Shown in pieces: positions 51,990 to 61,352 of a stretch of 64,000 nt of DNA. This DNA comes from Comamonas serinivorans (GTDB lineage Bacteria > Pseudomonadota > Gammaproteobacteria > Burkholderiales > Burkholderiaceae_C): positions 1,054,001-1,118,000 of the forward strand of contig NZ_CP021455.1 in assembly GCF_002158865.1 (NCBI RefSeq), read 5' to 3'. The notes under the pieces are model-generated. The model had not been told where the DNA came from, made no database searches, and was given only the letters and a program-made list of their open reading frames with translations. The position numbers and the translations under genes are program-made. Within the stretch, counting starts at the first letter, position 1; each line of letters starts with the position of its first letter.

Positions 51990-52097
51990 CCATGAATCGA
52001 CCCCCAGCACCTGAGCGTGGGCCAGCCCATCGCCAGACCCAGGTTGCCCGGGCTGCATGCCGGGCGCCCCTCTTTCACCTGTTCCAGCGGAGTTTCC

Positions 52098-52826
52098 ATG
52101 AACCCACAGAAAGCTGTGCTCGTCATCGGTGCGGGCGATGCCACGGGAGGCGCGATTGCCCGCCGCTTTGCGCGCGAGGGCTACATCGCCTGCGTCACGC
52201 GCCGCAGCGCCGACAAGCTGCAGCCCCTGGTCGAGCAGATTCGCGCCGACGGCGGCCAGGCGCATGGCTTTGGCAGCGATGCCCGCCAGGAAGAGGCCAT
52301 GGCCTCGTTGGTGGCGCACATCGAGCGTGACATCGCCCCCATCGAGGTGGCGGTGTTCAACATCGGCGCCAACGTGCGCTTTCCCATCACCGAGACCACC
52401 GCGCGCGTCTACTTCAAGGTGTGGGAGATGGCCTGTTTCGCCGGCTTTCTGATGGGACGCGAGGCGGCCAAGGTGATGGTGCCGCGGGGCCGCGGCACCA
52501 TTCTGTTCACCGGGGCCACGGCCAGCCTGCGGGGGCGCGACGGGTTCGCGGCCTTTGCCGGCGCCAAGCACGGCTTGCGGGCGCTGGCACAGAGCATGGC
52601 GCGCGAGCTGTGGCCGAAGGGCATCCACGTCGCCCACCCCATCATCGACGGCGCCATCGACACCGACTTCATCCAGAGCAATTTCCCCGAACGCTATGCG
52701 ACCAAGGCGCAGGACGGCATCGTCAACCCCGAGCGCATCGCCGAGCTGTACTGGCAGATCCACCAGCAGCCGCGCGACGCCTGGACGCACGAAACCGAGC
52801 TGCGGCCCTGGATGGAGCCGTGGTGA
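52098..52826 (+). CDS. SDR family oxidoreductase with Phe replacing the catalytic Tyr
   Basis: A 242-residue Rossmann-fold protein. The cofactor motif is LVIGAGDATGGAIARRFA, and FNIGANVRFPITE fills the NAG-like position. The catalytic Ser is in LFTGATASLRGRDG, but the YxxxK motif reads FAGAKHGLRALAQSMARELW, so the Tyr is Phe while the Lys remains. The segment KGIHVAHPIIDGAIDTDFI is typical of a particular SDR subfamily, some members of which share this Phe. Activity as a classical dehydrogenase is therefore doubtful. Start follows AGCGGAG. It stands alone after a long spacer; the NahD-like and RidA genes follow in the same direction. Confidence 0.85.
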   Translation: MNPQKAVLVIGAGDATGGAIARRFAREGYIACVTRRSADKLQPLVEQIRADGGQAHGFGSDARQEEAMASLVAHIERDIAPIEVAVFNIGANVRFPITETTARVYFKVWEMACFAGFLMGREAAKVMVPRGRGTILFTGATASLRGRDGFAAFAGAKHGLRALAQSMARELWPKGIHVAHPIIDGAIDTDFIQSNFPERYATKAQDGIVNPERIAELYWQIHQQPRDAWTHETELRPWMEPW

Positions 52827-53127
52827 GGCCGCGTGAGCCTGGGTGACGCGCCGATGTGCGCGGGCCGGCGATGATGGCGAACACGGTGGCGTGGCGATCC
52901 GCCCATGAGCCTGGACCAGCCCGGCTACGCGGGCGATGGCCGCGACCGCGTGGCTGTCACCCAGCTGGGCGCGCCGTCTTGGCCGTGGGTGAGGTGGCGT
53001 GGTCCACAGGCGCCATCGGCGCGACACCCGTTGTGATGCAAAGATGAATTAAACGCAGTATGCATGGCTTGCCGTTTGAAGATGAACGGCAATGGCTGCA
53101 TACTGCACACTGAATGCAGGAGACACC
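52827..53127. other. Spacer between the SDR and the NahD-like gene
   Basis: About 300 bp with a palindrome copy at its right end. No gene is recognised. Confidence 0.5.
53055..53106. repeat. Dispersed palindrome, copy 17
   Basis: GCAGTATGCA and TGCATACTGC pair perfectly, as do TTGCCGTTT and AACGGCAA; nearly the consensus of the family. Ends 21 bp before the NahD-like start, so it lies in that gene's leader. Confidence 0.95.
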
Positions 53128-53730
53128 ATGAGCAAGACCGCGGATTTTCTGTTTGACTTCGGCAGCCCCAATGCCTACCTGAGCCACAAGGTGATCCCGC
53201 AGATCGAGGCGCGCACGGGCGCGCGGTTCACCTACGTGCCCATTTTGCTGGGCGGCTTGTTCAAGGCGGCCAACAACCGCTCGCCCATGGAGGCCTTCGC
53301 CGACATCCCGAACAAGCTCGCCTACGAGCGCGTGGAGCGCGAGCGCTTCGTCAAGCGGCATGCGCTCACCGCCTTCCGCCACAACCCGCACTTTCCGGTC
53401 AACACGCTGCAGATCATGCGTGGCGCGGTGGCGGCGCAGCAGCTCGGCTGCTTCGAGCGCTACGTCGACGTGGTCTACGCCAGCATGTGGGAGCGCGGCG
53501 CCAACATGGCCGACGCTGCCGTCATCGCGGCCGAACTCACGGCGGGCGGGCTGGACGCGGCGGCCATCCAGGCCGCCTCGCAGGCGCCCGAGGTCAAGGC
53601 CGGGCTGCTGGCCAACACGCAGCAGGCCTTCGAGCGCGGGGCCTTCGGCTCGCCCACCTTCTTCGTCGGCCCGGAGATCTACTTTGGCAAGGACAAGCTG
53701 CGCGAGGTCGAAGAGGCGCTGGCGGCTTGA
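53128..53730 (+). CDS. 2-hydroxychromene-2-carboxylate isomerase (DsbA/kappa-GST family)
   Basis: A 200-residue protein of the thioredoxin-like kappa-GST fold. The N-terminal FLFDFGSPNAYLSHK has Ser13 in the glutathione-activating position instead of a CxxC disulfide motif, and the C-terminal GAFGSPTFFVGPEIYFGKDK is the family's GxPTF block. In naphthalene-type pathways NahD isomerises 2-hydroxychromene-2-carboxylate; here no other naphthalene gene is seen, so a general glutathione-linked isomerase role is as likely. Start follows CAGGAGACACC. Confidence 0.9.
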   Translation: MSKTADFLFDFGSPNAYLSHKVIPQIEARTGARFTYVPILLGGLFKAANNRSPMEAFADIPNKLAYERVERERFVKRHALTAFRHNPHFPVNTLQIMRGAVAAQQLGCFERYVDVVYASMWERGANMADAAVIAAELTAGGLDAAAIQAASQAPEVKAGLLANTQQAFERGAFGSPTFFVGPEIYFGKDKLREVEEALAA

Positions 53731-53857
53731 CGCCGAGCCTTGTTCACGGCCAACGCCGCGGCGTTGGGGCATGGCGCGGCCTGCTGAGGCAGCTCAGCGC
53801 CTGCAGCCCCATCACCACGTGCGTGCGACATTCCATGAACCCCAAGGAGACACGGAC

Positions 53858-54271
53858 ATGAGCGACATCCATTACCAGGCCGTGCTGCCCGAGGGCTGGC
53901 AGCGCCCGCGCGGTTTTTCGCATGGCGTGGTGGCCCAGGGCAGCAAGCTGCTGCGCATCGCGGGGCAGATCGGCAGCAAGCCGGACGCGCACGGCGTGGA
54001 AGCGGGGCTGGATTTCGGCCAGCAGTGGGAGCGCGCGCTGGGGAATGTGGTGGCCGTGGTGCGCGCCGCTGGCGGCAGCGCGAGCCACCTGGTGGCGCTG
54101 CGCGTCTACGTCACCCGCATGGACGACTTTCGCGAGCACGGCGCCGCGATCGGCGCGGCCTGGTCCACGCACCTGGGCAAGCACTTTCCGGCCATGACGC
54201 TGGTGCAGGTGGCGGGCTTGCTCGATGCCCACGCCACGGTGGAGATCGAAGCCGAGGCCGTGCTGGCCTGA
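53858..54271 (+). CDS. RidA/YjgF family protein
   Basis: A 137-residue protein of the RidA family, trimeric enamine/imine deaminases that clear reactive intermediates. Family pattern: FSHGVVAQGSKLLRIAGQIG, LGNVVAVVRAAGGSASHLVA, LRVYVTRMDDFREH, FPAMTLVQVAGLLDAHATVE. The Arg that binds the substrate carboxylate in RidA proper is not in its usual RxxVxV context, so this is probably a Rid1-7 relative rather than RidA itself. Ribosome-binding site AAGGAGACACGG. It follows the NahD-like gene after 127 bp. Confidence 0.88.
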   Translation: MSDIHYQAVLPEGWQRPRGFSHGVVAQGSKLLRIAGQIGSKPDAHGVEAGLDFGQQWERALGNVVAVVRAAGGSASHLVALRVYVTRMDDFREHGAAIGAAWSTHLGKHFPAMTLVQVAGLLDAHATVEIEAEAVLA

Positions 54272-54763
54272 ACGCTCGCCACGACCGGCGAGGCGCCGAC
54301 GTGGCGGTTCGTCGCCATCGCGGGAAGCCCCATGCGCAGCACCAGGTGCCTGGCTGGGCTTGCAGCACTCGGCACCACCGGGTCATTGGCGTCAACGCCA
54401 GAGGTGACCGCCACCAGCTGCCTGTGGTTCAGGCCCTGGCCGTTCACCAGGCCCATACCGGCTTTGCCGGGGCGGTCTGGGCGATGGTGGATGCTGCGGT
54501 GGAGCGCCAGCCGGGAAGCGGAACATCACCTTGTCCCGACTGCTTCGGCGCAGAGCCATGACGACACAGCTGACGTGCGGGGCGGTGATGCGTGACGCGT
54601 GACGATGGCCTGTTGGATCAACAGGCAGCCGAACTGCAAATCACCACGGCCACCTCCGCCGCTGAGCAACGGAAGTGTTCGTCATGCGGTGAGCGCGTCT
54701 GCGTCTGAGATGTCCACGACCTCCCATGCAATCCGGGGCCGTCGGCCTGGCCCGGGCGACGTG
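54272..54763. other. Gene-free convergent interval between RidA and the GT2 gene
   Basis: About 490 bp. Short frames on both strands lack ribosome-binding sites and family resemblance. No palindrome copy was found in it. Confidence 0.45.
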
Positions 54764-55825
54764 TCAGACAGGGGTGCCTGGCGGCCGCTCGCCCTGGCCG
54801 TGTGCAGCCTGGGTTGGCGGGATGTGCTGGGCATCGGCGGGGGAGTTTGCGCCAGTTTCCGATGATGTTTCGGGTTCATTGACGTAATACTGCTGGCCGC
54901 CACCCGACTCGTAGTAAATGCGTGTGAGCAGCTCGCCAATCAGGCCGGCGGCGACGAAGGTGATGCCCATCAGCACCAGCATCACGCCGACGATGAGCAG
55001 CGGGCGCCCGCCGATGTCGTGACCGAACAGCTTGAGGAGGAACAGCCAGGCCAGGATGAGGAAACCCGGCGTGGCCAGCCACAGGCCCACGCCCCCGAAG
55101 GCGTGCAGCGGGCGCTGGCGGTAGCGCATCAGGAAGACCATGAGGATCAGGTCCAGGATGACGCGGAAGGTGCGGTCGATGCCGTACTTGGACACGCCGC
55201 GTGTGCGGGCGTGGTGGCGCACGGGCACCTCGGTGATGCGGGCGCCGGCATCGCGCGCCAGCGATGGGATGAAGCGGTGCAGTTCGCCATAAAGGTGGAT
55301 GCGGTCGATGATGTGCCGCCGGTAGGCCTTGAGCGCGCAGCCATAGTCGTGCAGCTGCACGCCGGTGGCCTGGGAGATCAGGCGGTTGGCGATTTTGGAC
55401 GGCAGCTTGCGCGAGAGCGCCGCGTCCTGCCGGTCCTTGCGCCAGCCCGAGACCATGTCCACGTCGGGATCGGTCTCGAGCCGGTTCAGCAGCAGCGGGA
55501 TGTCGTCGGGCTCGTTCTGCAGGTCGGCATCCAGCGTGACCACGTAGCGGCCGCGCACGCGGTCGAAGCCCGCCTGCAGGCCGCTGGACTGGCCGTAGTT
55601 GCGGGCCAGCAGCACGGGGCGCAGCCAGGGCCGCGTGCGGGCCAGCTCGAGCAGCAGCTTGCCGCTGCCGTCGCGGGAGCCGTCGTCCACGGCAATCAGC
55701 TCGAACGACAGCGGCTGGCTGCGCATGGCGGCCTCGATGCGCGTGACCAGGTCGGGCAGGTTGTCCACCTCGTTGTAGATGGGGACGACGATGGAGACCT
55801 CAGGGGGTGTGGAAATGGGCTGCAT
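54764..55825 (-). CDS. Family 2 glycosyltransferase, polyprenyl-phosphate type (ArnC/GtrB/RgtE-like)
   Basis: A 353-residue membrane-bound glycosyltransferase. The GT-A domain shows VSIVVPIYNEVDNLPDLV, IAVDDGSRDGSGKLL, ARNYGQSSGLQAGFD and LDADLQNEPDD, followed by KLPSKIANRLISQATGVQLH and two C-terminal membrane helices (LATPGFLILAWLFLLKLFG; LIVGVMLVLMGITFVAAGLI). Such enzymes load a sugar from a UDP donor onto a polyprenyl phosphate at the inner membrane. Divergent from the ArnT-like gene; with the UDP-GlcA genes next door the sugar is probably a uronic acid. A Pro-rich C-terminal tail is unusual. Confidence 0.9.
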   Translation of the reverse strand: MQPISTPPEVSIVVPIYNEVDNLPDLVTRIEAAMRSQPLSFELIAVDDGSRDGSGKLLLELARTRPWLRPVLLARNYGQSSGLQAGFDRVRGRYVVTLDADLQNEPDDIPLLLNRLETDPDVDMVSGWRKDRQDAALSRKLPSKIANRLISQATGVQLHDYGCALKAYRRHIIDRIHLYGELHRFIPSLARDAGARITEVPVRHHARTRGVSKYGIDRTFRVILDLILMVFLMRYRQRPLHAFGGVGLWLATPGFLILAWLFLLKLFGHDIGGRPLLIVGVMLVLMGITFVAAGLIGELLTRIYYESGGGQQYYVNEPETSSETGANSPADAQHIPPTQAAHGQGERPPGTPV

Positions 55826-55993
55826 GGCGGGTGGATGAGGCGGGCGATGACGCATGGGCACGCTGGCGAACCGGCGTCCGGTGTCCTGGCGACAGGCCTG
55901 GCGCTGCGGGGCAGGTGGATAATCACCGCAAACGCCGATTGTGCCCATTCCGAGTTCCGTCGCGCGCTGCGCCACCGCCTGCCGCCCACCTCC

Positions 55994-57586
55994 ATGCCCC
56001 GTTCGCCCGCTGCTTCCTCAGACGCCGCCCGTCCGTCCCCTGCGCAGCGGCCCTGGCTGCAAGCCCTGTACGACAACCCCTGGCCCTGGCTGCTGGCCTT
56101 TTTGCTGGCCCACGTGGTGTCGCGCGGCGTGATCTCAACCGGCATGAAATGGGACGAGTCCGAGCAGATTCTCTGGTCGCAGCAGCTGGCCCTGGGCTAT
56201 GGCGCGCAGCCGCCGCTCTACACCTGGCTGCAGTGGGCCGTGATCCAGGTGCTGGGGCCGTCGGTGCTGGCGCTGGCGCTGGTCAAGCACGCGGCCATTG
56301 GCCTGACCTATGTGCTGGCCTGGCTGGCCGCGCGGCAGCTGCTCACGGCGCGCGGTGCCTTCTGGGTCGCCAGCGGGCTGCTGCTGATGCCGCCTTTCGG
56401 CTGGAACGCGGTGCGCGACCTGACCCACACCGTGCTCGTCACGGCGATGGCGCTGGGCCTGTGCGGGGCCGTGCTGCGCCTGGTGCAGGCGCCCAGACCG
56501 GGCCACTACGCGCTGGTGGGCCTGTTCTGCGGCCTGGGCATGATGGCCAAGTACAGCTTTGCCCTGAGCATCGGCGCGTTCTTCGTCGCCTGCCTCACGG
56601 TGCCGCAGGCGCGGCGCGCCCTGTTTCAGCGCGGCTGGTGGCTGGCGCCGCTGGTGGGCCTGCTGATCTTCGCGCCCAACGGCTGGTGGGTGCTGAACCA
56701 TTGGCACGAGGCCACGGCGGCCACCCTGGACAAGATGGAGATCTCGCAGCAGGTGTCGGTCTTCACCGGCGCCGCGAACCTGCTGCAGATCACGGCGTCC
56801 ACGTTGCTGCTGTGGGCCCTGGTGGTGGTGCTGGCCTTTCGCGGCCAGCTGCGCGCGCCCTTGCCCGCCGACGCCGATGCCCGCTGGCCCTGGCGCAGCT
56901 GGGCCTGGCCGCTGCTGGGGCGCTACCTGCTGTTCGTCGGCCTGGCCATGGTGGCCATGGTCGTGCTGGGCGATGTGAGCAACTTCAAGGAGCGCTGGCT
57001 GCTGCCCCTGGTGGCCGTGGTGCCGTTGGCGTTCTTCGTCTGGCGCCCGTCGCTGCAGGCCGACGACAACCCGCGCGGCGGCCTGTACACCGGGGCGGTG
57101 CTGGTGTTCGCGCTGATCTTCTTCGCCATGGCGACGGCGCGGCCCTGGGTGGCCGGTGCACGCAACCAGGACAAGCCCGGCGAGGCCGACGAGCTGACTT
57201 TTCCGGTGCCCGAGCTGGCGGCCCGGCTGCGCCAGGCGGGCTACGACGGGCGTGGCGACATCGTGGGCGCCGACCACATGCTGGCGGCCATGATGCGGTC
57301 CGAGTTTCCCCAGGTGCAGGCGCGCGGCTGCGCGCCTTTGCCAGGTCGCACGCCGGCGGCCTGCGTGGCCCAGGCCCTGCAGCAGGCGCGTGCCACAGGG
57401 CGGGGCCTGCTGCTGGTGTCGCGTGCCCGTGACGCGGGCTGGTGGGCCGCAGTATTGCCCCAGACTGGTTACAAAGAGTACGAGAGCATGGCCATACCTT
57501 CTTCCAAAATGCCTGTTGACGCGGCACCGATGCCGTTCCATTTCGTGTGGGTGCCCCCGCAGACCGTGCCGGGGGCGCAGCCATGA
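55994..57586 (+). CDS. ArnT/PMT_2-type membrane glycosyltransferase (GT39/GT83-like)
   Basis: A 530-residue multi-spanning protein with about 10-12 hydrophobic segments. The first periplasmic loop carries the acidic motif [20 protein letters not shown], followed by [12 protein letters not shown], diagnostic of PMT_2 transferases that move a sugar from a polyprenyl phosphate to lipid A or other surface molecules. The C-terminal third is a small periplasmic domain. The ATG giving MPRSPAAS is used; a long open frame continues upstream but is antisense to the GT2 gene. Its stop overlaps the next start (ATGA), so translation is coupled to the epimerase. A weak palindrome-like sequence lies in its last 45 codons. 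Confidence 0.88.
   Translation: MPRSPAASSDAARPSPAQRPWLQALYDNPWPWLLAFLLAHVVSRGVISTGMKWDESEQILWSQQLALGYGAQPPLYTWLQWAVIQVLGPSVLALALVKHAAIGLTYVLAWLAARQLLTARGAFWVASGLLLMPPFGWNAVRDLTHTVLVTAMALGLCGAVLRLVQAPRPGHYALVGLFCGLGMMAKYSFALSIGAFFVACLTVPQARRALFQRGWWLAPLVGLLIFAPNGWWVLNHWHEATAATLDKMEISQQVSVFTGAANLLQITASTLLLWALVVVLAFRGQLRAPLPADADARWPWRSWAWPLLGRYLLFVGLAMVAMVVLGDVSNFKERWLLPLVAVVPLAFFVWRPSLQADDNPRGGLYTGAVLVFALIFFAMATARPWVAGARNQDKPGEADELTFPVPELAARLRQAGYDGRGDIVGADHMLAAMMRSEFPQVQARGCAPLPGRTPAACVAQALQQARATGRGLLLVSRARDAGWWAAVLPQTGYKEYESMAIPSSKMPVDAAPMPFHFVWVPPQTVPGAQP
57449..57499. repeat. Dispersed palindrome, decayed candidate inside the ArnT-like gene
   Basis: GCAGTATTG and GGCCATACC ends at the right distance, but the inner boxes are poorly kept. 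It encodes about residues 486-502 near the C-terminus. Weak; could be chance. Confidence 0.35.
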
Positions 57587-58602
57587 GCACGGTGCTGGTC
57601 ACCGGCGTGGCGGGCTTCATCGGCATGCATTGCGCGCGCGAGCTGCTGGGCCAGGGCCACCAGGTCGTGGGCATCGACAACCTCAACGCCTACTACGAGG
57701 TCTCGCTCAAGCAAGCGCGGCTGGCCCAGCTGCAGGCGCACCCGCATGCCGCGAACTTCCGCTTCGAGCGGCTGGACGTGGCCGACCGCGACGGCATGGC
57801 CCGGTTGTTCGACGCCACGCGCCCCACGCGCGTGCTGCACCTGGCCGCCCAGGCCGGCGTGCGCTACTCCATCGACCAGCCCGACGACTACACCGACGCC
57901 AACCTGCTGGGCTTTGGCAACGTGCTGCAGAACGGCCGCCGCCACGCCGTGCAGCACCTGGTGTATGCCAGCAGCTCCAGCGTCTACGGCGGCAACGCCA
58001 AGATGCCCTATGCCGAGCGCGATGCCGTCGACCACCCCATCAGCTACTACGCGGCCACCAAGAAGGCCAACGAGCTGATGGCGCACACCTACGCCCACCT
58101 TTACGGCATGCCGACGACGGGCTTGCGCTTCTTCACCGTCTATGGGCCCTGGGGCCGGCCCGACATGGCCTTGTTCAAGTTCACGCGCGCCATGCTGGCG
58201 GGCGAGGCCATCGACGTCTACGGCCAGGGCCAGCTGGTGCGCGACTTCACCTTCATCGACGACATCGTCCAGGGGGTGCTGCGCGTGCTGGACAAACCCG
58301 CCACGCCCGATGCCCAGTACGACGCCATGGTGCCCAATCCGGGAACGAGCACGGCCCCATACCGCATCTTCAACATCGGCAACAGCCAGCCCACGGTGCT
58401 GATGGACTACATCGCCGCCATCGAGCGCGCCCTGGGCGTCACCGCCAACAAACGCATGCTGCCCATTCAGCCGGGCGACATGCAGGCCACTTCGGCCGAC
58501 ACGCGTGCCCTGCGCGACTGGGTCGGCTTCGAGCCCGGCACGCCCGTGACCGTCGGCGTGCAGCGCTTCGTGGATTGGTACAGGGAGTTTTTCCGCACAT
58601 GA
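57583..58602 (+). CDS. UDP-glucuronate 4-epimerase (NAD-dependent epimerase/dehydratase)
   Basis: A 339-residue extended SDR. The N-terminal [19 protein letters not shown] is the NAD site, [14 protein letters not shown] the Ser region, and [16 protein letters not shown] the YxxxK motif. [20 protein letters not shown] is the diagnostic block of the UDP-GlcA 4-epimerase subgroup (CapI/LspL type), which makes UDP-galacturonate. Overlaps its neighbours at both ends (ATGA), so it is in one operon with the transferase and ugd. Confidence 0.92.
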   Translation: MSTVLVTGVAGFIGMHCARELLGQGHQVVGIDNLNAYYEVSLKQARLAQLQAHPHAANFRFERLDVADRDGMARLFDATRPTRVLHLAAQAGVRYSIDQPDDYTDANLLGFGNVLQNGRRHAVQHLVYASSSSVYGGNAKMPYAERDAVDHPISYYAATKKANELMAHTYAHLYGMPTTGLRFFTVYGPWGRPDMALFKFTRAMLAGEAIDVYGQGQLVRDFTFIDDIVQGVLRVLDKPATPDAQYDAMVPNPGTSTAPYRIFNIGNSQPTVLMDYIAAIERALGVTANKRMLPIQPGDMQATSADTRALRDWVGFEPGTPVTVGVQRFVDWYREFFRT

Positions 58603-59969
58603 AAGTCACCGTATTTGGCACCGGCTACGTGGGCCTGGTGCAGGGGGCCGTGCTGGCCGATGCCGGCCACCACGTGCTCTGCGTGGACGTGGACGCCGAC
58701 AAGGTGGCGGGCCTCCAGGCCGGCCGCATGCCCATCCACGAGCCTGGCCTGGAGGCGCTGGTGCACCGCACCCAGCAGCTCGGCCGGCTGGACTTCACCA
58801 CCGATGCCGCCGAGGGCGTGCGCCGCAGTCCCGTCATCTTCCTGGCCGTGGGCACGCCGCCCGACGAGGACGGCAGCGCCGACCTGCAGTACGTGCTGGC
58901 CGTCGCGCGCACCATCGCCACGCACATGGATGGCCCCCGCACCGTCATCAACAAATCGACGGTGCCCGTGGGCACGGCCGACAAGGTGGCGCAGGTGTTG
59001 CGCCAGGTGCTGGCCGAGCGCGGTGCCGACCACGTGTTCGACGTCGTCTCCAACCCCGAATTCCTCAAGGAGGGCGCCGCCGTGGCCGATTGCCAGCGGC
59101 CGGACCGCATCATCGTCGGCACCGACAGCCCGCGGGCCGAAGCCCAGCTGCGCGAGCTGTACGCGCCCTTCAACCGCAACCACGACAAGATCGTGGTGAT
59201 GGACGTGAAGAGCGCCGAGCTGACCAAGTACGCCGCCAACGCCATGCTGGCGACCAAGATCAGCTTCATGAACGAGATCGCCAACATCGCCGAGCGCATG
59301 GGGGCCGACATCGAGGCCGTGCGCCGCGGCATCGGCAGCGATCCGCGCATCGGCTACCACTTCATCTACCCCGGGGTGGGCTATGGCGGCAGCTGCTTTC
59401 CCAAGGACGTGAAGGCCCTCATCCACACCGCACAAGAGGCCGGCTTCGAGCCCACGCTGCTCGACGCCGTGGAGGCACGCAACCGCGCCCAGCGCGAGGT
59501 GCTGTTCTCGAAGATCAGTGCGCATTACGCGGCCCGGGGCGGGTCGCTGGCCGGCAAGACCGTCGCCGTCTGGGGCCTGGCCTTCAAGCCCAACACCGAC
59601 GACATGCGCGAAGCGCCCAGCCGCAACCTGCTGCAGGCCCTGTGGCAGGCCGGCGCCACCGTGCAGGCGCATGACCCCGTGGCCATGGCCGAGGCCCGCC
59701 GCATCTTCGGCGAGCGCCCCGACCTGCGCCTGGTGGACAGCCCCATGGCCGCGCTGCAGGGGGCCGACTGCCTGGCCATCGTGACCGAGTGGCAGAGCTT
59801 TCGCGTGCCCGATTTCGACGAGCTGGCCCAGGCCCTGACAGACCGCATCGTGTTCGACGGCCGCAACCTGTACGACCCCGCCGTGGTCGCCCGCCACGGG
59901 CTGACCTACGTGTCGATCGGTCGGCCGGTGCGCGGTGAGCCCGCCGGAGACTGGCTGAATCCGGTTTGA
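58599..59969 (+). CDS. ugd: UDP-glucose 6-dehydrogenase
   Basis: A 456-residue enzyme oxidising UDP-glucose to UDP-glucuronate with two NAD+. Features: [20 protein letters not shown] at the N-terminus, [33 protein letters not shown], the catalytic Cys266 in [13 protein letters not shown], and [16 protein letters not shown]. It supplies the substrate of the epimerase encoded just upstream. Start overlaps the epimerase stop. Confidence 0.96.
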   Translation: MKVTVFGTGYVGLVQGAVLADAGHHVLCVDVDADKVAGLQAGRMPIHEPGLEALVHRTQQLGRLDFTTDAAEGVRRSPVIFLAVGTPPDEDGSADLQYVLAVARTIATHMDGPRTVINKSTVPVGTADKVAQVLRQVLAERGADHVFDVVSNPEFLKEGAAVADCQRPDRIIVGTDSPRAEAQLRELYAPFNRNHDKIVVMDVKSAELTKYAANAMLATKISFMNEIANIAERMGADIEAVRRGIGSDPRIGYHFIYPGVGYGGSCFPKDVKALIHTAQEAGFEPTLLDAVEARNRAQREVLFSKISAHYAARGGSLAGKTVAVWGLAFKPNTDDMREAPSRNLLQALWQAGATVQAHDPVAMAEARRIFGERPDLRLVDSPMAALQGADCLAIVTEWQSFRVPDFDELAQALTDRIVFDGRNLYDPAVVARHGLTYVSIGRPVRGEPAGDWLNPV

Positions 59970-59976
59970 ACATCAG

Positions 59977-60028
59977 CCAGTATGGGTTGGTTGCCGTTGA
60001 TGAAAAAACGGCAATGAGCTTATACCCC
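59977..60028. repeat. Dispersed palindrome, copy 18
   Basis: CCAGTATGG and TTATACCCC ends, GTTGCCGTT and AACGGCAAT inner boxes perfectly paired. Begins seven bases after the ugd stop and ends 25 bp before the next gene. Confidence 0.92.
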
Positions 60029-60053
60029 CATTCAAGATGACACAAGGCAAGCC

Positions 60054-60983
60054 ATGAGCATCGGCCGCAGCATTCGCCTGTTCCTGGTGGACGGGTCTTC
60101 CAATGGCCTGCTGACCGCAGAAATCATGAACTGGACCGGCCACGTGCTGACCGGTCCGCGCAGCAAGCTGGCCGAGGTGGTGCGGCGGCCCGAGTGCGCG
60201 CGCACCGGCATCTACTTCCTGATCGGCCCCGATCCCGACAACGCCTTGCTGACGCGCGTCTACATCGGTGAATCCGACGATGTGGCGGAGCGCCTCAAGC
60301 AGCACAACCGGCCCGAAACCCCGGACGGCAGGGGCGGCAAGGACTTCTGGGAGCGCGTGTGCCTGGTCACCAGCAAGGACATGAACCTGACCAAGGCGCA
60401 CGCCAAGTACCTGGAGAGCAAGCTCATCGGCATCGCCACGGCTGCGGGGCGCTGCGTGGTGTCCAACGGCACGGCGCACGACTACGGGGCGCTGCCCGAG
60501 TCCGACCGCGCCGACATGGCGTACTTCCTCGACCAGATCCGCACCGTGCTGCCCGTGCTGGGCTTCGACTTTCTGCACGAGGCGCGACGGGCGCCGTCCA
60601 CCTTGCCCGTCCCGCCGGTGGCCGACGCGCAAGGCTTCGAGATGAGCGTGCCGCGCCATGGCATCCAGGCCTTCGCCAAAGAGGTGGATGGCGAGTTCGT
60701 GGTGCAGCAGGGCTCGCGCGCACGCGGCAGCTGGATCGGCGGCATCAGCGGCTACCAGGGGCTGTTTGAACAGCTGGTGGCCAGCGGCATCCTGCAGGCC
60801 GACGGGGCCGACCACTGCCGGTTTGCCGAGGACCACGCCTTCAGCAGCCCCAGTGCCGCCGCGTCGGTGGTGTGCGGCCGCATCGCCAACGGCCGCACCA
60901 GCTGGCTGGTGCAAGGCAGCTTGCAAACCTATGCCGATTGGCAGGACGCCCAGCTCAAGGCCGACGGGGCGCCAGCCGAGTGA
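60054..60983 (+). CDS. GIY-YIG nuclease family protein with C-terminal DUF4357
   Basis: A 309-residue protein. The GIY-YIG domain has Gly52-Ile53-Tyr54 (TGIYFLIGPD), Tyr70-Ile71-Gly72 (VYIGESDDVAERLKQH), Arg80, Glu121 in AKYLESKLIGIA and Asn138 in VVSNGT, so the catalytic set is complete. The C-terminus matches DUF4357 (FSSPSAAASVVCGRIANGRT then SWLV and a late Trp). Such two-domain proteins are found in many bacteria and are suspected of a role in DNA or defence, but none is proven. Unrelated by sequence to the GIY-YIG gene after rep, apart from the domain. Confidence 0.85.
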   Translation: MSIGRSIRLFLVDGSSNGLLTAEIMNWTGHVLTGPRSKLAEVVRRPECARTGIYFLIGPDPDNALLTRVYIGESDDVAERLKQHNRPETPDGRGGKDFWERVCLVTSKDMNLTKAHAKYLESKLIGIATAAGRCVVSNGTAHDYGALPESDRADMAYFLDQIRTVLPVLGFDFLHEARRAPSTLPVPPVADAQGFEMSVPRHGIQAFAKEVDGEFVVQQGSRARGSWIGGISGYQGLFEQLVASGILQADGADHCRFAEDHAFSSPSAAASVVCGRIANGRTSWLVQGSLQTYADWQDAQLKADGAPAE

Positions 60984-61352
60984 CGCGCGACTGGCTGTGA
61001 GGACGCGCTGACGCGCTGGGCAAACGCAGCCATTGGTGCGCCCCTCACCGCCGGCCGTTCAGGGGGTGCACCGTGTTGCCAACTTGGCGCCTCGCCTTTT
61101 TGCCGCGACCGCGCGGAGCAGCTTCCTTCACGGTCACTTTGCTTCGGCGTCCCGTGACAAGTATGCGCAGGCGAATGGCGCACGCGAGGACACGCGTAGG
61201 CGGTACACAGGCCGTGTCAACACAAACCGCGTGGTCACCTGCGACCACCCCGAGCCGCCGGTGAGGGCTGCGCATCGGCTGCGTGGCCCGCGGGGGCCAC
61301 GCCGGTTCGCGCCCCGCGGCGGGTGCCAGGCTGGCGCAGACCCTGGGCCGAC
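60984..61352. other. Gene-free convergent interval
   Basis: A 369-bp spacer between the GIY-YIG gene and the RsmI-like gene. The RsmI-like frame runs on to the left as basic Arg/Lys/Gly text but past its own stop codon, so it is not a coding extension. No RNA gene was recognised; RNase P RNA was considered and not found. Confidence 0.5.

Larger units (their letters stand above)
51468..52097. other. 630-bp gene-free interval with a palindrome copy and a triplicated near-palindromic 13-mer
   Basis: The longest gene-free interval after the map-glnD spacer. It carries dispersed palindrome copy 16 and three copies of a CTGCATTGCAGTC-type dyad at 128-146 bp spacing. No ORF has a ribosome-binding site or a known product. 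The right end holds the leader of the SDR gene. Confidence 0.6.

Noticed and set aside
60984..61352. RNase P RNA or another structured RNA in the gap
   Set aside because: No conserved RNase P core sequence was found on either strand.
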